Shown one piece after another: positions 36,410 through 44,777 of a DNA stretch of 64,000 nt. The notes under the pieces were generated by a model. The model saw only the letters and a program-made list of their open reading frames with translations. It did no database searches and was not told the origin of the DNA. Each line of letters starts with the position of its first letter. The stretch's first letter is position 1. Source of the stretch: Pseudochrobactrum kiredjianiae (lineage in GTDB: Bacteria; Pseudomonadota; Alphaproteobacteria; Rhizobiales; Rhizobiaceae); the NCBI RefSeq assembly GCF_030362795.1, contig NZ_JAUCBM010000002.1, forward strand, positions 310,001 through 374,000. The letters are read 5' to 3'. The translations under genes and the position numbers were made by a program.

Positions 36410-38384
36410 TACCGATACTGGGCTTTCGTCCAAGTTCCCAAGAGGCACTTCCGCCGATAACCTTTGCGGCAAGCTGTTGTCCCAGTCGCGGCTCAATTAC
36501 CGGCCGCCACGGCACAAGGCTGAACCCCATGCCGTCATCGAGCATCGCGTAGCGCCCGCTGGCGAGCATAATGGAACGCCGGTAGATACCGGCTACGCGC
36601 TGCCCGTCGGCCACCGGGCGATGCTCTAGGCCGGTTTCCGCCGCAATGTCTTTCGCGGCCTGCACTAGTTCCCGATTGCGTAGCGTGCCCAGCAGGTTGC
36701 GCGCGAGGATGACGCGCTGCCCGCGGCGCTGTGCCAGCCCCTGTTCTTCGAGGAAATCGGCTCGCTGCTGTATGGCCTGCTTGGTATCACCGCCAAAGCC
36801 CAAGTTGCCCAGCCCACGGCCACCGCCGATCAGTTGCTGGTCAAGCCAAGTCGCGCCGATGACGCGGGCCTGCCGTTCAATAGGAAGGTGTGATTTCAGC
36901 TCTACGGCTACATCGCCCAGCCGTTGCGCGTCGTATTGGCGGCCACGCTCGGCCAGGTCGTCCGGTACCTTCCATAGCCCTTCGGCCACGCGCTCCACGA
37001 TGCAAGCCCGGCGCAGGGCTTCCAGCCGCCGGACATGAGCGGCGACGACTTCCTGCGGGTCGCGTCCGGGCGTAGCCCGGCCCTGCTCGATTACCAGGTG
37101 ATGATCGGTGCGGTACAGGCCATCGCTCGCCAGCGAGGCGATGTTCTTGTCGGCCGTGCGCACCTCAGTCGAACCCTTCACCTCTACCACAGCGCCCGTG
37201 GGATAGTTCGCCAGTTCGTCGCGGGCGTTCAGTGCAACGTAGTGGGCCTTACCGTCCGTGCCGTCGATGATCAGATAGCCTCGGTCGTGCAACTCATCGG
37301 CAAGCCCCTTCGCGGCCACGCGGCCGATGAGGCTGCGACCATCGTCGCCCGGCTCGAACACCGCCAGCTCACGCGGCTGGCCGCTCATGGCCCGCTGCAT
37401 CGTTCGGATGATGTCGCCACGCTCACCCAGGGCACGCAAGGTCTTCTCGGCATCGGCATGAATGGCCCAGGTGCCGGGCTGCACCTCGTCGGCTAGGCCC
37501 AGGCGCTGCAAGCGTTGCAGGCGGCCGATCAGCAGCAGGCGCTGGCGTTGCAACCTCGGCTCGTTGAGCCGTTCGACATGCACCCGGCCATCCTCGCCGG
37601 TCTCGCGCTGCAAGGTGCGATCCAGGCTCGTCCACCGCTCCTGTTCCACCTCGCGCCTCAAGGTCTGCTGAATCTCCAGTTCGGTGCGCGGCCCCAGCCA
37701 CTCGGTCGCCAGCTCGGCGGCGCGATGGCGGAAGCCGTGGGCGATGTAGTCACCCGCGATGATGAGGTCTTTGCCGGTGTCGTCGCGCCCGCGCACGATC
37801 AGGTGGGTGTGCGGGTTGTCGGTGTTCCAGTGATCCACCGCCACCCAATCCAGCCGCGTGCCCAGGTCGGCTTCCATGCGGCTCACCAGATGCCGGGTGT
37901 AGGTGCGCAGGTCGTCCAGCTCGGCCCCGTCCTCGGGCGAGACGATGAAGCGGAAATGGTGCCGGTCGTCGGCGCAGCGTTCCTTGAAGGCGTCCAGATC
38001 GGCTTCGTCGGCCTGTGGCCCGTAGCCCCGGCCCGGTTCGCCATCGCGACCCGCGCCGTCGCGCTCGATGTAGCGCAGGTGCTTGGCGAGCGATTGCGGG
38101 CTGGCCCGCTGGTGATTGACCAGCAAGGTCTTGATGGTCACGCGCCGCGACATGGGCATTAGCTTCGCCCCGGCGAAGCGCGCCGCCGTGTGGCCACGTC
38201 CGAGCCGAGAGCCGGGCCGCTGGCCGGTGCCAGCCGCGCCAGGACGGCGTACTGCCGACTTGCCGCTGCTGGCTTTGCCGGCCTGCTTGAGCACCTTGGA
38301 AACGAAGCTCTGCCCCTGGCCCTTGCCCCGGTTCTTCGGGGCGCTGGGGCGCACGCGAAAGTCGTCGTCGCGGCTGTCGGTCAT
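36402..38384 (-). CDS. Conjugative relaxase (VirD2-like with DUF3363; RlxS/TraI type)
   Basis: A 660-aa DNA-nicking relaxase. A basic N-terminus (about 1-75) is followed by the nuclease domain with KTLLVNHQRASPQSLAKHLRYIERDG (cited in part) and the metal-binding His motif DNPHTHLIVRG (about 200). The long C-terminal DUF3363 region is typical of Tn4371-family relaxases. The ATG at 38384 has GGGGAGC upstream, and the frame before it is spurious. It should cut oriT, remain covalently bound through a Tyr, and be delivered by TraG. The oriT candidate lies directly upstream (38409-38502). Confidence 0.9.
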   Translation of the reverse strand: MTDSRDDDFRVRPSAPKNRGKGQGQSFVSKVLKQAGKASSGKSAVRRPGAAGTGQRPGSRLGRGHTAARFAGAKLMPMSRRVTIKTLLVNHQRASPQSLAKHLRYIERDGAGRDGEPGRGYGPQADEADLDAFKERCADDRHHFRFIVSPEDGAELDDLRTYTRHLVSRMEADLGTRLDWVAVDHWNTDNPHTHLIVRGRDDTGKDLIIAGDYIAHGFRHRAAELATEWLGPRTELEIQQTLRREVEQERWTSLDRTLQRETGEDGRVHVERLNEPRLQRQRLLLIGRLQRLQRLGLADEVQPGTWAIHADAEKTLRALGERGDIIRTMQRAMSGQPRELAVFEPGDDGRSLIGRVAAKGLADELHDRGYLIIDGTDGKAHYVALNARDELANYPTGAVVEVKGSTEVRTADKNIASLASDGLYRTDHHLVIEQGRATPGRDPQEVVAAHVRRLEALRRACIVERVAEGLWKVPDDLAERGRQYDAQRLGDVAVELKSHLPIERQARVIGATWLDQQLIGGGRGLGNLGFGGDTKQAIQQRADFLEEQGLAQRRGQRVILARNLLGTLRNRELVQAAKDIAAETGLEHRPVADGQRVAGIYRRSIMLASGRYAMLDDGMGFSLVPWRPVIEPRLGQQLAAKVIGGSASWELGRKPSIGIS

Positions 38385-38408
38385 GGCTGCGCTCCCCGCA
38401 AGCTTGGG

Positions 38409-38502
38409 CGTGTCCTGTCGTGCGAAGCACGCGGACATGCCAGCATTGGCGCGACCCTCGCGCCAAACGCGGCACGGTGGCGAAGCCGCTCCGTGCCGCG
38501 TT
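38409..38502. other. Candidate oriT, three clustered hairpins
   Basis: In the 436-bp gene-free spacer just before the relaxase gene lie CGTGC-GAA-GCACG (38419-38431), TTGGCGCGA-CCC-TCGCGCCAA (38446-38466) and a 12-bp perfect inverted repeat AACGCGGCACGG/CCGTGCCGCGTT (38466-38477/38491-38502). GTCCTG at 38412-38417 resembles the core of nic sites cut by RP4/VirD2-like relaxases. Position and structure suit an origin of transfer; no experimental match is known to me. Confidence 0.5.
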
Positions 38503-38820
38503 CCCCCCATGTGCTGACTGGCTTTCGACGCGGCCAGGTGCCGCGTCCTTTTGTCTTGCCTTCCGCCTTTGCCCTTCGCTGTCGCTCCAGGCAACGGCGG
38601 CCCGGCGGCGCTGCTGCGTGAACAGACAGCGCGCCGGCGAAAGCGCCAATGGCCGCAGGCCGGGCGCGTTCGAGGCAAGACGCCTGAACGTTGGACGGCT
38701 GCGCCGGATGCTGCGCGACGTGCGGTGCGAATGCACCGGCACGACAGGCGCAGCGACACTGAAGCAGCCAGCAGAACGACATGCCCGATGGCACGTCAGA
38801 GCGCAGCGAATCGGCGGCCA
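38503..38820. other. Gene-free spacer between oriT candidate and traF
   Basis: GC-rich and without a supported gene; frames seen here on both strands lack family features and ribosome binding sites. It may include the relaxase promoter. Confidence 0.5.
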
Positions 38821-39420
38821 TCATGGGCGTATCTCCGGCCACACCGGATGCGCAACGCCGATCACGGCGGATGCGCTGACCGGGCCGAAATAGCGGCTGT
38901 CGAACGATGCTGGATTCGTCACGCTCAACAGGAGCAGTTCGCCCGGTTCAAGGCGGCGGCAAAGCTGCAAGGACGGCAGCGCCCGGCCCAGCCGGTCGGC
39001 GGGCAGTACGGCGGCCGAAGGCACGCCGTCGATGCGTACCTGACCGGCGACGATGCAGACGTGTTGCGGCGCGACCGCGCCCACACGTTTGAGCAGCGGA
39101 ACGCGCGTCGGCAGGTAGCCGCGCTGCGCAGCGAGCGCGGCAGCCGTGGCCGGAAGCGGCACCAGCACGATGCTGTCCACGGACAACGGACGTGGCAGCG
39201 AGGCGGTGCGCGGGTCGAACGGGTCAATGCGATACCAGCCGACCGCCACGCTGTCGGACGGGTTGTAGGTCAGACGCGGCAGCGGCGACACGAAAGCCGC
39301 CCAGGCCAGCGCAGCGAAGCCGATGGCGGCCAGTGTCGCCAGCACGATGCGAGCGCGCAGGCGTGAGCGAGGACGCGGCGCCACGTCGGGCGCGTTGGGT
39401 GTGGTGGTCGGGGCGGTCAT
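38821..39420 (-). CDS. traF: TraF-type S26 signal peptidase
   Basis: A 199-aa membrane-anchored Ser-Lys protease. One membrane helix (about 25-45), then YNPSDSVAVGWYRID with the catalytic Ser, and PLLKRVGAVAPQHVC with the Lys. In RP4, TraF matures and cyclises the TrbC pilin, so this is the partner of trbC at 21685. The ATG at 39420 overlaps the stop of the DUF2840 gene. Confidence 0.92.
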   Translation of the reverse strand: MTAPTTTPNAPDVAPRPRSRLRARIVLATLAAIGFAALAWAAFVSPLPRLTYNPSDSVAVGWYRIDPFDPRTASLPRPLSVDSIVLVPLPATAAALAAQRGYLPTRVPLLKRVGAVAPQHVCIVAGQVRIDGVPSAAVLPADRLGRALPSLQLCRRLEPGELLLLSVTNPASFDSRYFGPVSASAVIGVAHPVWPEIRP

Positions 39421-39962
39421 GGCAGCACCTTCCCGGCCAGCCAGGCGGTATGCCGCTCGGTGGTGTATTCGGGCAGCGCAAGGCGAGCCGCAAGACGGTT
39501 GCCCAGCGTGCGCCAGTACGCCGGCGACACGTCGATGGCAGCGATGCCCAGCGCCTCGATGCCGTCGATGCGCTCCAGCACGGCGCGCACGTTGGCATCG
39601 CCTTCGGTGTGTAGGAGCAAGCGCGCGCCCGGCTGAACACCGGGGATGCGCTGCGCCGCGTCCAGCGGTGTGCAAGCCTGCATCACCATGAGTTGCCAGC
39701 GGATCGTGCCGTAGTCGTTGGCCTGCCAGCGGATGCGGCAGAGCATCGCGCCCGGCAGGAACACCGCGCAGCGCCGCCAGCGGTCGAGCTGAAGCGTGCG
39801 CGCCGGTTCGCCGAAGCGCAGGTAGAGCTTGAAGCGATGTTCGAGGTAGGCCAGCGAAACGCGCGTCAGCGGCACATTGCCGGCCTGTCCGGCGAGTGCC
39901 GAAAGCGCAGGCAGCGGCGCAGCCGGTGCCGCGTTCGCGGCAGGCCAAGCGAATGCGTTCAT
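39417..39962 (-). CDS. DUF2840 domain protein
   Basis: A 181-aa soluble protein with the conserved LTRVSLAYLEHRFKLYLRFG region (cited in part) and WRRCAVFLPGAMLCRIRWQANDYGT-type centre, found between parA and traF in Tn4371-family ICEs and named DUF2840. It overlaps traF downstream and the RHH gene upstream by 4 bases each. Function unknown; conserved location suggests a role in transfer or maintenance. Confidence 0.8.
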   Translation of the reverse strand: MNAFAWPAANAAPAAPLPALSALAGQAGNVPLTRVSLAYLEHRFKLYLRFGEPARTLQLDRWRRCAVFLPGAMLCRIRWQANDYGTIRWQLMVMQACTPLDAAQRIPGVQPGARLLLHTEGDANVRAVLERIDGIEALGIAAIDVSPAYWRTLGNRLAARLALPEYTTERHTAWLAGKVLP

Positions 39963-40243
39963 GGTGTGTTCTCCGGCGGAAACTCCCGCTCCAGCAGGCC
40001 GCGCAGCAGGTCGGCCACGGTCACGCCTTGCGTGAAGGCCGACACCTTGATGCGCGCCCGCATGGCGGGCGTGATGTCGAGCGTGAGGCGGGCCGTGTAG
40101 AGGTCGCCTTTGCCCAGCGCGTCGGCATCGCCCTGACGAATCCACGCCTCGGCGTGCGGATTCGCGGGCGGACGTGCGCCGATGCCGACGCGCTTGCCCG
40201 TGCGTTTGCTGTTGGGTGGCTGCTGCGCTGTCATGTCGGCCAC
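39959..40243 (-). CDS. Ribbon-helix-helix partner of ParA
   Basis: A 94-aa protein with a disordered basic N-terminus (about 1-45) and a C-terminal RHH-like segment (about 48-90, YTARLTLDITPAMRARIKVS, VTVADLLRGLLE). The gene overlaps parA by 13 bases. A small RHH protein next to a ParA ATPase usually is the centromere-binding and autorepressing partner, as ParG or Omega. The ATG at 40234 is an alternative start. Confidence 0.75.
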   Translation of the reverse strand: MADMTAQQPPNSKRTGKRVGIGARPPANPHAEAWIRQGDADALGKGDLYTARLTLDITPAMRARIKVSAFTQGVTVADLLRGLLEREFPPENTP

Positions 40244-40869
40244 CGCAGCAGTTCGTCCACCAGGGCGGTGATTTCGCGGGCGGCGGCACTGTCGGGCGCT
40301 GTCTCGCGTGCGAGCCGGCCAGCGGCCACGCTGTCGGCGAAGACGATGCGCTGATGCACCTCCGAGCGCAGCGCGGGCAGCGGCTGTTCGGCGAGCGATT
40401 GCCGCGCCTCGCGCCCGATGATGGTGGTGCTGACGCGCCGGTTGATGACGAAGGCCGCGCGGAGCAGCGGCCGGAACACCTGCGCCTCGCGGATCAGCGA
40501 AACCATTTCCGAGCTGGCCCAGAGGTCGTAGGGGCTGGGCTGCACCGGGATCAGCACGCGCTCGGCCGCCAGCAGCGCGGAGCGCGCCAAGGCGGCGATG
40601 CGCGGCGGCCCGTCGATGATGACGTGATCGGCCCGCCTGGCGAGTTCTGGCGCTTCCTGATGCAGCGTTTCGCGTGCGAGGCCCACGGCGCTGAACAGCC
40701 GTGGCAAGCCTTGCTGGCTTCTGCGCTGCGTCCAGTCCAGGGATGAACCCTGCGGGTCGGCATCGAGCAGGACGACATGCTGGCCGCGCATCGCCAGTTC
40801 GCCCGCGATGTGCGTGGCGAGCGTGGTCTTGCCGACACCGCCTTTCTGGTTGAGCAGAGCGAGGATCAT
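40231..40869 (-). CDS. parA: ParA-family partition ATPase
   Basis: A 212-aa P-loop ATPase with the deviant Walker A KGGVGKTT right at the N-terminus (about 10-17), VLLDADPQGSSLDW (A'), and VIIDGPP (B). No N-terminal HTH is present, so it is the short ParA type that needs a separate DNA-binding partner. GGAGGG lies about 8 bases before the ATG at 40869. It keeps the excised circular ICE from being lost. The promoter region contains three 18-20-bp direct repeats. Confidence 0.92.
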   Translation of the reverse strand: MILALLNQKGGVGKTTLATHIAGELAMRGQHVVLLDADPQGSSLDWTQRRSQQGLPRLFSAVGLARETLHQEAPELARRADHVIIDGPPRIAALARSALLAAERVLIPVQPSPYDLWASSEMVSLIREAQVFRPLLRAAFVINRRVSTTIIGREARQSLAEQPLPALRSEVHQRIVFADSVAAGRLARETAPDSAAAREITALVDELLRWPT

Positions 40870-40968
40870 GGCGCGGCCCTCCCTGCTGGAAAGCCGGGCT
40901 TTACCTGCCGTGCAAAACGCTGTTCGCCGTGCCGTTTCTCGGTTGTCCACCGAAACGGCGCGCTTCTA

Positions 40969-41143
40969 CTAAAAGTTATGTATTTCTTGTTAGGGAAGTT
41001 AGAGGGGCCGCAAACCCGCGCCGTTATTGGCTTTCCGGCGTTTTCGTACTCCTGATAGCACGATAGGCGTACTCCCGATAGCACGATACCCGGTACTCCT
41101 GATAGCACGAGGCCGTCCACACCTTTTCCACGAGTTATCCCCG
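40969..41143. other. Candidate replication origin: AT-rich stretch and three iterons
   Basis: Three direct repeats GTACTCCTGATAGCACGA (41046, 41069 with one change, 41093) spaced 23 and 24 bp apart lie between repA and parA. Beside them are an AT-rich stretch (about 40969-40998) and a DnaA-box-like TTATCCCCG at 41135 overlapping the repA stop codon. The repeats sit about two helical turns apart, as RepA iterons do. Alternatively they are parS/operator sites for the ParA-RHH pair. Confidence 0.65.
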
Positions 41144-41989
41144 TGCCGTGTGCAGCACGGGCCGGAAGGTCAGCAGTTCTTGTCCGTCGTCCGGCATTCG
41201 CTCGATGCCCAGGACGTAGCCGGGCAGCGACTGCCGCGCCACCAGGACGCGCAGGTCGTAAGCGAAGTCGGAGAAGCGCGCAGCGCTGCCCGACTTGCGG
41301 TGCAGGTGCCGGAAGTCGAATTGCCAGCCGCCCGGCTGCTTGCCGCCGTGCTTGCGCACCAGGCGGTACAGCCAGCGCTCGATCCCGCCCTTCAAGCGGA
41401 AATAGGCTGGGTCGATGGTCAGCACCAAGGCGGCATCGAGCACGCCCGCATAGAACCAGTCCGGCAGGATCAGTTCGATGCCCAGCGGCACGCCGCTGGC
41501 ATCGGCCAGTTCCTTCCACTCGTTGATCCACGAGAAGCGATGCAATCGCCTTCCCGTGGTTTCGCGGATGGACGTGGCCACCGTGGTCGATTGCAGCCGG
41601 TCGAGCGCGGCTTTCAGGCGCAGGTAGTCGTTGAGAGACGTGCCGCGCCCGATGAAGCGCAGGATCTCGTAGGGAGTGGCGCGTATCCAGCGCGACGGGC
41701 GCAAGCCCGCGTCGCGCGCCTCCACGATCTGCGAGGCGGCCCAAATCAGCAGGTCGGCATCCCATATCGTTGCGATGCCGTGCTCCTGCGTACCCTCCAC
41801 GCGGATGGTGATGCCGCCGGCGCGGAAGTCGATCGGCGCGGTACGCCGCGACTTCGCCAGCGAGAAGAACGGAAAGGCCATCAAGTCCTGGCTGTCGCGG
41901 GGTGCCATGTCGCCCGGCAGCGCGCGGAACAGGTCGAGCTGTTCGCGCTGCAAGGCTTGCCCTGGCGGGCTGGACATGGCGACGGCCAC
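41135..41989 (-). CDS. repA: RepA-type replication initiator
   Basis: A 284-aa protein of the plasmid replication initiator family (RPA type): FDFRHLHRKSGS, LPDWFYAGVLDAALVLTIDPAYF (cited in part as VLTIDPAYFRLKGGIERW) and WLYRLVRKHGGKQPGGW are its marks. It is carried by Tn4371-family ICEs and presumably supports limited replication of the excised circle, as shown for other ICEs. Its iteron-like targets lie just downstream of the gene. An alternative ATG at 41977 exists. Confidence 0.88.
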   Translation of the reverse strand: MAVAMSSPPGQALQREQLDLFRALPGDMAPRDSQDLMAFPFFSLAKSRRTAPIDFRAGGITIRVEGTQEHGIATIWDADLLIWAASQIVEARDAGLRPSRWIRATPYEILRFIGRGTSLNDYLRLKAALDRLQSTTVATSIRETTGRRLHRFSWINEWKELADASGVPLGIELILPDWFYAGVLDAALVLTIDPAYFRLKGGIERWLYRLVRKHGGKQPGGWQFDFRHLHRKSGSAARFSDFAYDLRVLVARQSLPGYVLGIERMPDDGQELLTFRPVLHTARG

Positions 41990-42003
41990 CCACGCGCCAG
42001 CGA

Positions 42004-42288
42004 TCAGCGGCCATCACGGTAATCGCCCGCGTGGCGTTCGGCATATTCCGGGTCGGAAGTCGCCTCGTAGCTGCGCTGGTCGGCCCAGGCATCGAGGTCG
42101 GACACCGCGTACATGACGCGGCGGCCGAACTTGCGGAACTTCGGGCCGCCGCCGATCACGCGCTGTTTCTCCAGCGTGCGTGGCGACAGGCGCAGGTACT
42201 CGGCGGCTTCGTCGTTGGTCAGGTAGCGTTGGGGCTGCGCAGGCGCAGCGACAGCAGCGGCGGCAGGCCGCAAGGGAGCGGGTCGCAT
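42004..42288 (-). CDS. AlpA-like excisionase/HTH regulator
   Basis: A 94-aa protein: an Ala/Pro-rich lead, then a MerR/AlpA-type winged HTH (about 20-75, YLTNDEAAEYLRLSPRTLEK, GPKFRKFGRRVMYAVSDLDAW). Such proteins act as excisionases or regulators. GGAGG about 8 bases before the ATG at 42288 supports this start; a Met five codons upstream is less likely. It stands 14 bases before repA and may regulate it. Confidence 0.85.
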   Translation of the reverse strand: MRPAPLRPAAAAVAAPAQPQRYLTNDEAAEYLRLSPRTLEKQRVIGGGPKFRKFGRRVMYAVSDLDAWADQRSYEATSDPEYAERHAGDYRDGR

Positions 42289-42378
42289 GGGATGTACCTC
42301 CATCAAGCCCGGCCACACCACGCGGCCGGTTAGAGGCACTTTCAAGAAAGCGAGGCTGCTTGCTAAGGGACGATCTAC

Positions 42379-42399
42379 GGGGGACGCGAAACGTCCCCC
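42379..42399 (-). terminator. GC-rich hairpin after the DUF2285 gene
   Basis: GGGGGACG/CGTCCCCC around a 5-base loop starts 1 base after the stop codon at 42401 (minus strand). There is no T-run, so it may be an attenuator or processing signal. Confidence 0.5.
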
Positions 42400-42400
42400 C

Positions 42401-43168
42401 CTACTGCAACGGCGGCGGAAGCTGTGCCAGGCGGCGATAGCCGCCACGCATCAGCGCATCGCCACGACGTACCAGCCGCCGCACGCGGGCACGTAAGGCG
42501 CTGTCCTTGTGCCAGTCGGCGGCGACGGCATCGGCGCCGAACAGCCCTTCGGCCACTTCGCGCAATGACGCGCCCGCCAGGGTCGCGTCGAGCGTCTGCA
42601 AGGTGTGCAGTTCCAGCACCGCGGCCGTCGTGGGCCTGGAACGGGCCGCCGCCGCAGGCGTGGCAACCGTGGCCACGGCCAATGCGTCCAGCTCGGACGC
42701 GAGCGTGCGATAGCGCGCGCAGGGCGTGGCGCAGGCGCGGGTGGCGTAGAGGTAGGCCATGCCGTCTTCCAGGCCCGGCGCGAGCGCGAGCCGCAGGCAG
42801 CAGCCGGGCCAATGCGACACCAGCACCAGGCGCTTGCCGTCGTGGATCAGTTGCTTGCGGCCAGGGACGCGCCAGAACTCGAAGGCATGGGCTTCGGGTG
42901 GCGGGTCATCGTCCGGGTAAACCTGCACGACGGCATCGTGATCGGGAAACCAGGCCGGATGCGCGTCGCGCGCATCCAGGGCTGGGTCTTCCAGCAGGCG
43001 CAGGCCCCACGCCTGCGCCGTGTCCGGCCGGCGGCGGCGGCGCAGCCAGTCGCGGCGGTAGTCGGGATTTCGGCGCAGGTATTCCCACGCCAGCGCAGGG
43101 CCGTCAAGGTGCAGAACGTAGAGATAGGCCGCTGTCGGATACCAGTGTTCGGCGCTGCGATCAGTCAT
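42401..43168 (-). CDS. DUF2285 domain protein
   Basis: A 255-aa basic protein. The N-terminus (about 8-50, WYPTAAYLYVLHLDGPALAWEYLRRNPDY, cited in part as AWEYLRRNPDYRRDW) is the transcription-regulator-like region common in ICE and Rhizobiales proteins. The C-terminal DUF2285 domain (about 165-250) contains SLREVAEGLFGADAVAADWH and basic helices, suggestive of DNA binding. It precedes the AlpA-like gene and repA on the same strand in most Tn4371-type elements. Exact function unknown. Confidence 0.82.
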   Translation of the reverse strand: MTDRSAEHWYPTAAYLYVLHLDGPALAWEYLRRNPDYRRDWLRRRRRPDTAQAWGLRLLEDPALDARDAHPAWFPDHDAVVQVYPDDDPPPEAHAFEFWRVPGRKQLIHDGKRLVLVSHWPGCCLRLALAPGLEDGMAYLYATRACATPCARYRTLASELDALAVATVATPAAAARSRPTTAAVLELHTLQTLDATLAGASLREVAEGLFGADAVAADWHKDSALRARVRRLVRRGDALMRGGYRRLAQLPPPLQ

Positions 43169-43222
43169 GGCGAAACCTCCCTCTGTTTGGGATGCGTCGC
43201 CACGATTTCCGCGATGCGGGAA

Positions 43223-43411
43223 CTATCGAAATGCCATCAGGTCGTCATCAAAATTGGTTAGGCTGTAACTGTCGGTGTCAAGACCATTTGGCTCTGCGTG
43301 TTGCGGAAATCGTCTGAATGCGACGGCTACGCCTTCAGGAAAATGACGCGCAGCACCGAACACCGTGCCGCAGCCCGCGCCCAAGATCAGGACTGTTTTC
43401 AACAGGATCGC
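43223..43411 (-). CDS. Possible small protein, unknown
   Basis: A frame of about 62-67 codons ends DSYSLTNFDDDLMAFR. Only TTG or GTG starts are available and no clear ribosome binding site is seen, yet it shows no stop over its length and lies in a gap of 343 bases between two backbone genes on the same strand. I do not recognise it and give it low weight. Confidence 0.25.
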   Translation of the reverse strand, partial: AILLKTVLILGAGCGTVFGAARHFPEGVAVAFRRFPQHAEPNGLDTDSYSLTNFDDDLMAFR

Positions 43412-43511
43412 ACCACTTCGGTGCAAGAATGCGGATTCAGACCTGCACGGTCTTGATCAAGATTGAAATAGTCACGATGCGCCCCGGCTGGCTAGGCCGC
43501 GCTGGTTTTCA

Positions 43512-43862
43512 TCAGTCCGTGATCGCGCCGTTCTCCTGCGCCAGCCGGACGTACTCCGATAACGGGCGCACCGCCTGGAAATACCGATCCCGCCGCACCG
43601 GCAGCTTGCGCGGCCCGACGATGCCCGCCAGGTCGGACAGCTTGACCATCCCGAGCTCAGGCATACCGATACCGAGGTCGATCAGGCCGTAGGCCGTGTC
43701 GCCATCCGCCGGGTCGAGCGACACCAGCAGCCAGGTCACATGCGCGTCCGGGGTGAACAAGCGCACCACGGGCAGCGGGTCGAGCCGCTGACCAGCGGCG
43801 AGCGCCGCGCCGTGGGCCAGCAGCCGGGCGCGTTCATCAGCGGTGACAAGCGGCAGGGTCAT
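43512..43862 (-). CDS. DUF2958 domain protein
   Basis: A 116-aa acidic soluble protein. The sequence TWLLVSLDPADGDTAYGLIDLG and the end LAGIVGPRKLPVRRDRYF are typical of DUF2958, a small protein of conjugative elements of unknown role (the first motif is cited in full at 20 residues or less by parts: SLDPADGDTAYGL). The ATG at 43862 is preceded by a weak site. It is divergent from the XRE regulator at 44143 with a motif-rich intergenic region between them. Confidence 0.82.
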   Translation of the reverse strand: MTLPLVTADERARLLAHGAALAAGQRLDPLPVVRLFTPDAHVTWLLVSLDPADGDTAYGLIDLGIGMPELGMVKLSDLAGIVGPRKLPVRRDRYFQAVRPLSEYVRLAQENGAITD

Positions 43863-43930
43863 GGGCAGCTTCTCCACGAAACCGACGATGCGCGAATGCG
43901 CTTTGGTGCCGAAGCGCAGAACTGCCGAAA

Positions 43931-44136
43931 CGCATCCGTGCATTCGTGTGGAAGCACCGATGTGCAAGCCATCGCATCCGTAGAAGAACAGAAGCGCCGA
44001 AGCGGAATTGTCGGAAGCCGGAAAGACACGGATGCGATTCCCCGGTTCTGTCGGAATCCGCATCTGCGGATTTCCGTAAAAGCACGAAAGCGGGCCTTTC
44101 AGCCATGAATGAACACTATAGATTGTAGCCCTATAG
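43931..44136. promoter_or_regulatory. Divergent control region with repeated motifs
   Basis: The 9-mer CGCATCCGT occurs at 43931 and 43973 and inverted (ACGGATGCG) at 44028. An 8-bp inverted repeat AATCCGCA-TC-TGCGGATT lies at 44055-44072. Two CTATAG hexamers are at 44116 and 44131, directly before the XRE gene. Together they look like operator sites for a divergent promoter. Confidence 0.5.
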
Positions 44137-44142
44137 GGCGCA

Positions 44143-44475
44143 ATGGGCTGTCATCTTGGTTTTTATGGGGAAACCAAGTTAGTGACAGCGAAACACTCAT
44201 TGGCAACGGCAATACGGACAGTCAGGAAGGCGCGAGGCTTGAGCCAGGAAGCGTTCTCCGACGTGTCCAGCCGCACCTATATGAGTACGCTGGAGCGCGA
44301 CTTGAAAAGTCCGACCCTGCACAAGCTGACCGAGCTGTGCGAGGTCATGGAAGTGCATCCGCTGACGCTGTTGACGCTGGCCTACGCCGGCGACGACACG
44401 CACAAGGCCGACGAACTGCTGGCGCGGGTGCGCCAGGAGTTCGAGGCCGTGCTGAAAGAGCGCGACGCGCCCTAG
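44143..44475 (+). CDS. XRE-family helix-turn-helix regulator
   Basis: A 110-aa protein with a Cro/CI-type HTH (about 20-75: AIRTVRKARGLSQEAFSDVS, YMSTLERDLKSPTLHKL). The C-terminal part is helical. It is the only backbone gene of the ICE on the plus strand and is divergent from the DUF2958 gene, so it is a good candidate for the master regulator of ICE genes. AGGG lies 4 bases before the ATG; a GTG at 44182 is an alternative start that would give the compact HTH form. Confidence 0.85.
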   Translation: MGCHLGFYGETKLVTAKHSLATAIRTVRKARGLSQEAFSDVSSRTYMSTLERDLKSPTLHKLTELCEVMEVHPLTLLTLAYAGDDTHKADELLARVRQEFEAVLKERDAP

Positions 44476-44777
44476 CGCGTCTGAATGCCCGCAAGCGGAG
44501 CGCGCAGCGCCGCCAGGCGCGAAGGCGTGAGGGATTGAAGCCGAATGGACATGACGCCATTGGCGGCATGGGGCGCAGCCCGAAAGCCCGGCGGCGCAAT
44601 GCGCCGACACGCCATGCTGTTCCTACTGCCACGGGCTTCGAGCCATTCGACCATCACCAATGCAATGCTGGCCTTGGACATGCGGGACATGGGGCAACTG
44701 CCGAAACCCTGTGCGTGCGATGCTGCGATCAGCAGCACCGCGCCCCGCCGCAATGGGCGGGGCGCGGTGGGCGGCCG
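44476..44777. other. Gene-free ICE spacer
   Basis: GC-rich, without a supported gene. Frames on both strands overlap but have no family features. Confidence 0.5.
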
